The notes under the pieces were generated by a model. It had not been told where the DNA came from. It did not search any database and worked only from the letters and a program-made list of their open reading frames with translations. A program made the translations under genes and the position numbers. This document shows positions 63,473 to 64,000 of a stretch of 64,000 bases of DNA, in pieces (the first letter of the stretch is position 1; every line of letters starts with the position of its first letter). The DNA comes from Bacillota bacterium (GTDB lineage: Bacteria > Sysuimicrobiota > Sysuimicrobiia > Sysuimicrobiales > Segetimicrobiaceae): the NCBI GenBank assembly GCA_021324255.1, contig JAJPJL010000003.1:1-64000 (forward strand), in the 5' to 3' direction.

Positions 63473-64000
63473 ATGGAGGTCGTCAATCCGATCGTCAGTC
63501 GCTGGCAGCGCGAGGCCCGGGACGATCTCGAAGGGTTCTGGGGCCGGGCCGCCGAGCAGCTGCCGTGGTTCCGCGCATGGGATCGCGTGTTTGAGTGGAC
63601 GTTCCCGACGTTCCGGTGGTACCGGGGCGGCCTCACGAACCTGTCGTTCAACTGCCTGGACCATCACGTGGCCCACGGCCGGGCCGGCCACGCCGCCCTC
63701 GTCTACGCGAACGAGCGGGGCGAGCGGCAAGTGTACACCTACGCGCAGTTGCGCCGTGAGGTGATGCGCGCCGCGGCGGCGCTCCAGGGCATGGGCATCG
63801 GGAAGGGCGACCGGGTGACGATCTACATGCCGACCTGTCCCGAGGCGATCGTGCTGATGCTCGCGGCCGTGCGCATCGGGGCCATTCACTCGGTCGTCTA
63901 CGCCGGGTTCGGCGCGGGCGCGCTGGCGGACCGCATCCGTGCGAGCGGCTCACGGGTCCTCTTCGCCGCCGACGCCACGTTCCGGAAGGGACGGGAGGTC
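63473..64000 (+). CDS. AMP-dependent acyl/acetyl-CoA synthetase, 5' part (truncated by window end)
   Basis: ATG with GGGAGG upstream; 'YANERGERQVYTYAQLRREVMRAAAALQGMGIGKGDRVTIYMPTCPEAIVLMLAAVRIGAIHSVVYAGFGAGALADRI'. Open to the window edge, so absent from the ORF track. Confidence 0.92.
   Translation, partial: MEVVNPIVSRWQREARDDLEGFWGRAAEQLPWFRAWDRVFEWTFPTFRWYRGGLTNLSFNCLDHHVAHGRAGHAALVYANERGERQVYTYAQLRREVMRAAAALQGMGIGKGDRVTIYMPTCPEAIVLMLAAVRIGAIHSVVYAGFGAGALADRIRASGSRVLFAADATFRKGREV

Overview
High-GC, densely coding bacterial chromosomal window. I found no rRNA, tRNA, CRISPR array, transposase or phage genes. The main blocks are: (1) a c-di-GMP-I (GEMM-I) type riboswitch on the minus strand at the extreme left edge. 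(2) A phosphonate-use region (~3.3-17.2 kb, minus strand) with a C-P lyase operon phnGHIJKLM, an aminoethylphosphonate-type ABC transporter, a GNAT, a PhnA-type phosphonoacetate hydrolase and a class III aminotransferase. (3) A 17-37 kb catabolic region with a TPP enzyme, orphan sugar-ABC permeases, an MFS transporter, 2-hydroxyacid and 3-hydroxyisobutyrate-type dehydrogenases, two ACMSD-like amidohydrolases, paired M24 peptidases, an LVIVD protein, Gfo/Idh/MocA and CocE/NonD. (4) A branched-chain amino-acid type (Liv) ABC operon flanked by two paralogous binding proteins (37.7-43.9 kb). (5) A LacI-controlled sugar-type ABC locus with Gfo/Idh, DegT, M81 and creatininase genes and a clear double operator (46-55.7 kb). 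(6) An agmatinase and a LOG-family protein. (7) A minus-strand cassette at 57.5-62.7 kb: HprK-related kinase, ATP-grasp, PhoU-kinase fusion, two amphi-Trp-like small proteins and a PHP protein. This resembles a variant of the poorly understood 'GAK' system and is my best candidate for new biology. (8) The 5' part of an acyl-CoA synthetase runs off the right edge. All assignments come from reading the sequence and translations; no database search was run. Many long ORFs in the supplied track are antisense by-products of high GC and were rejected.
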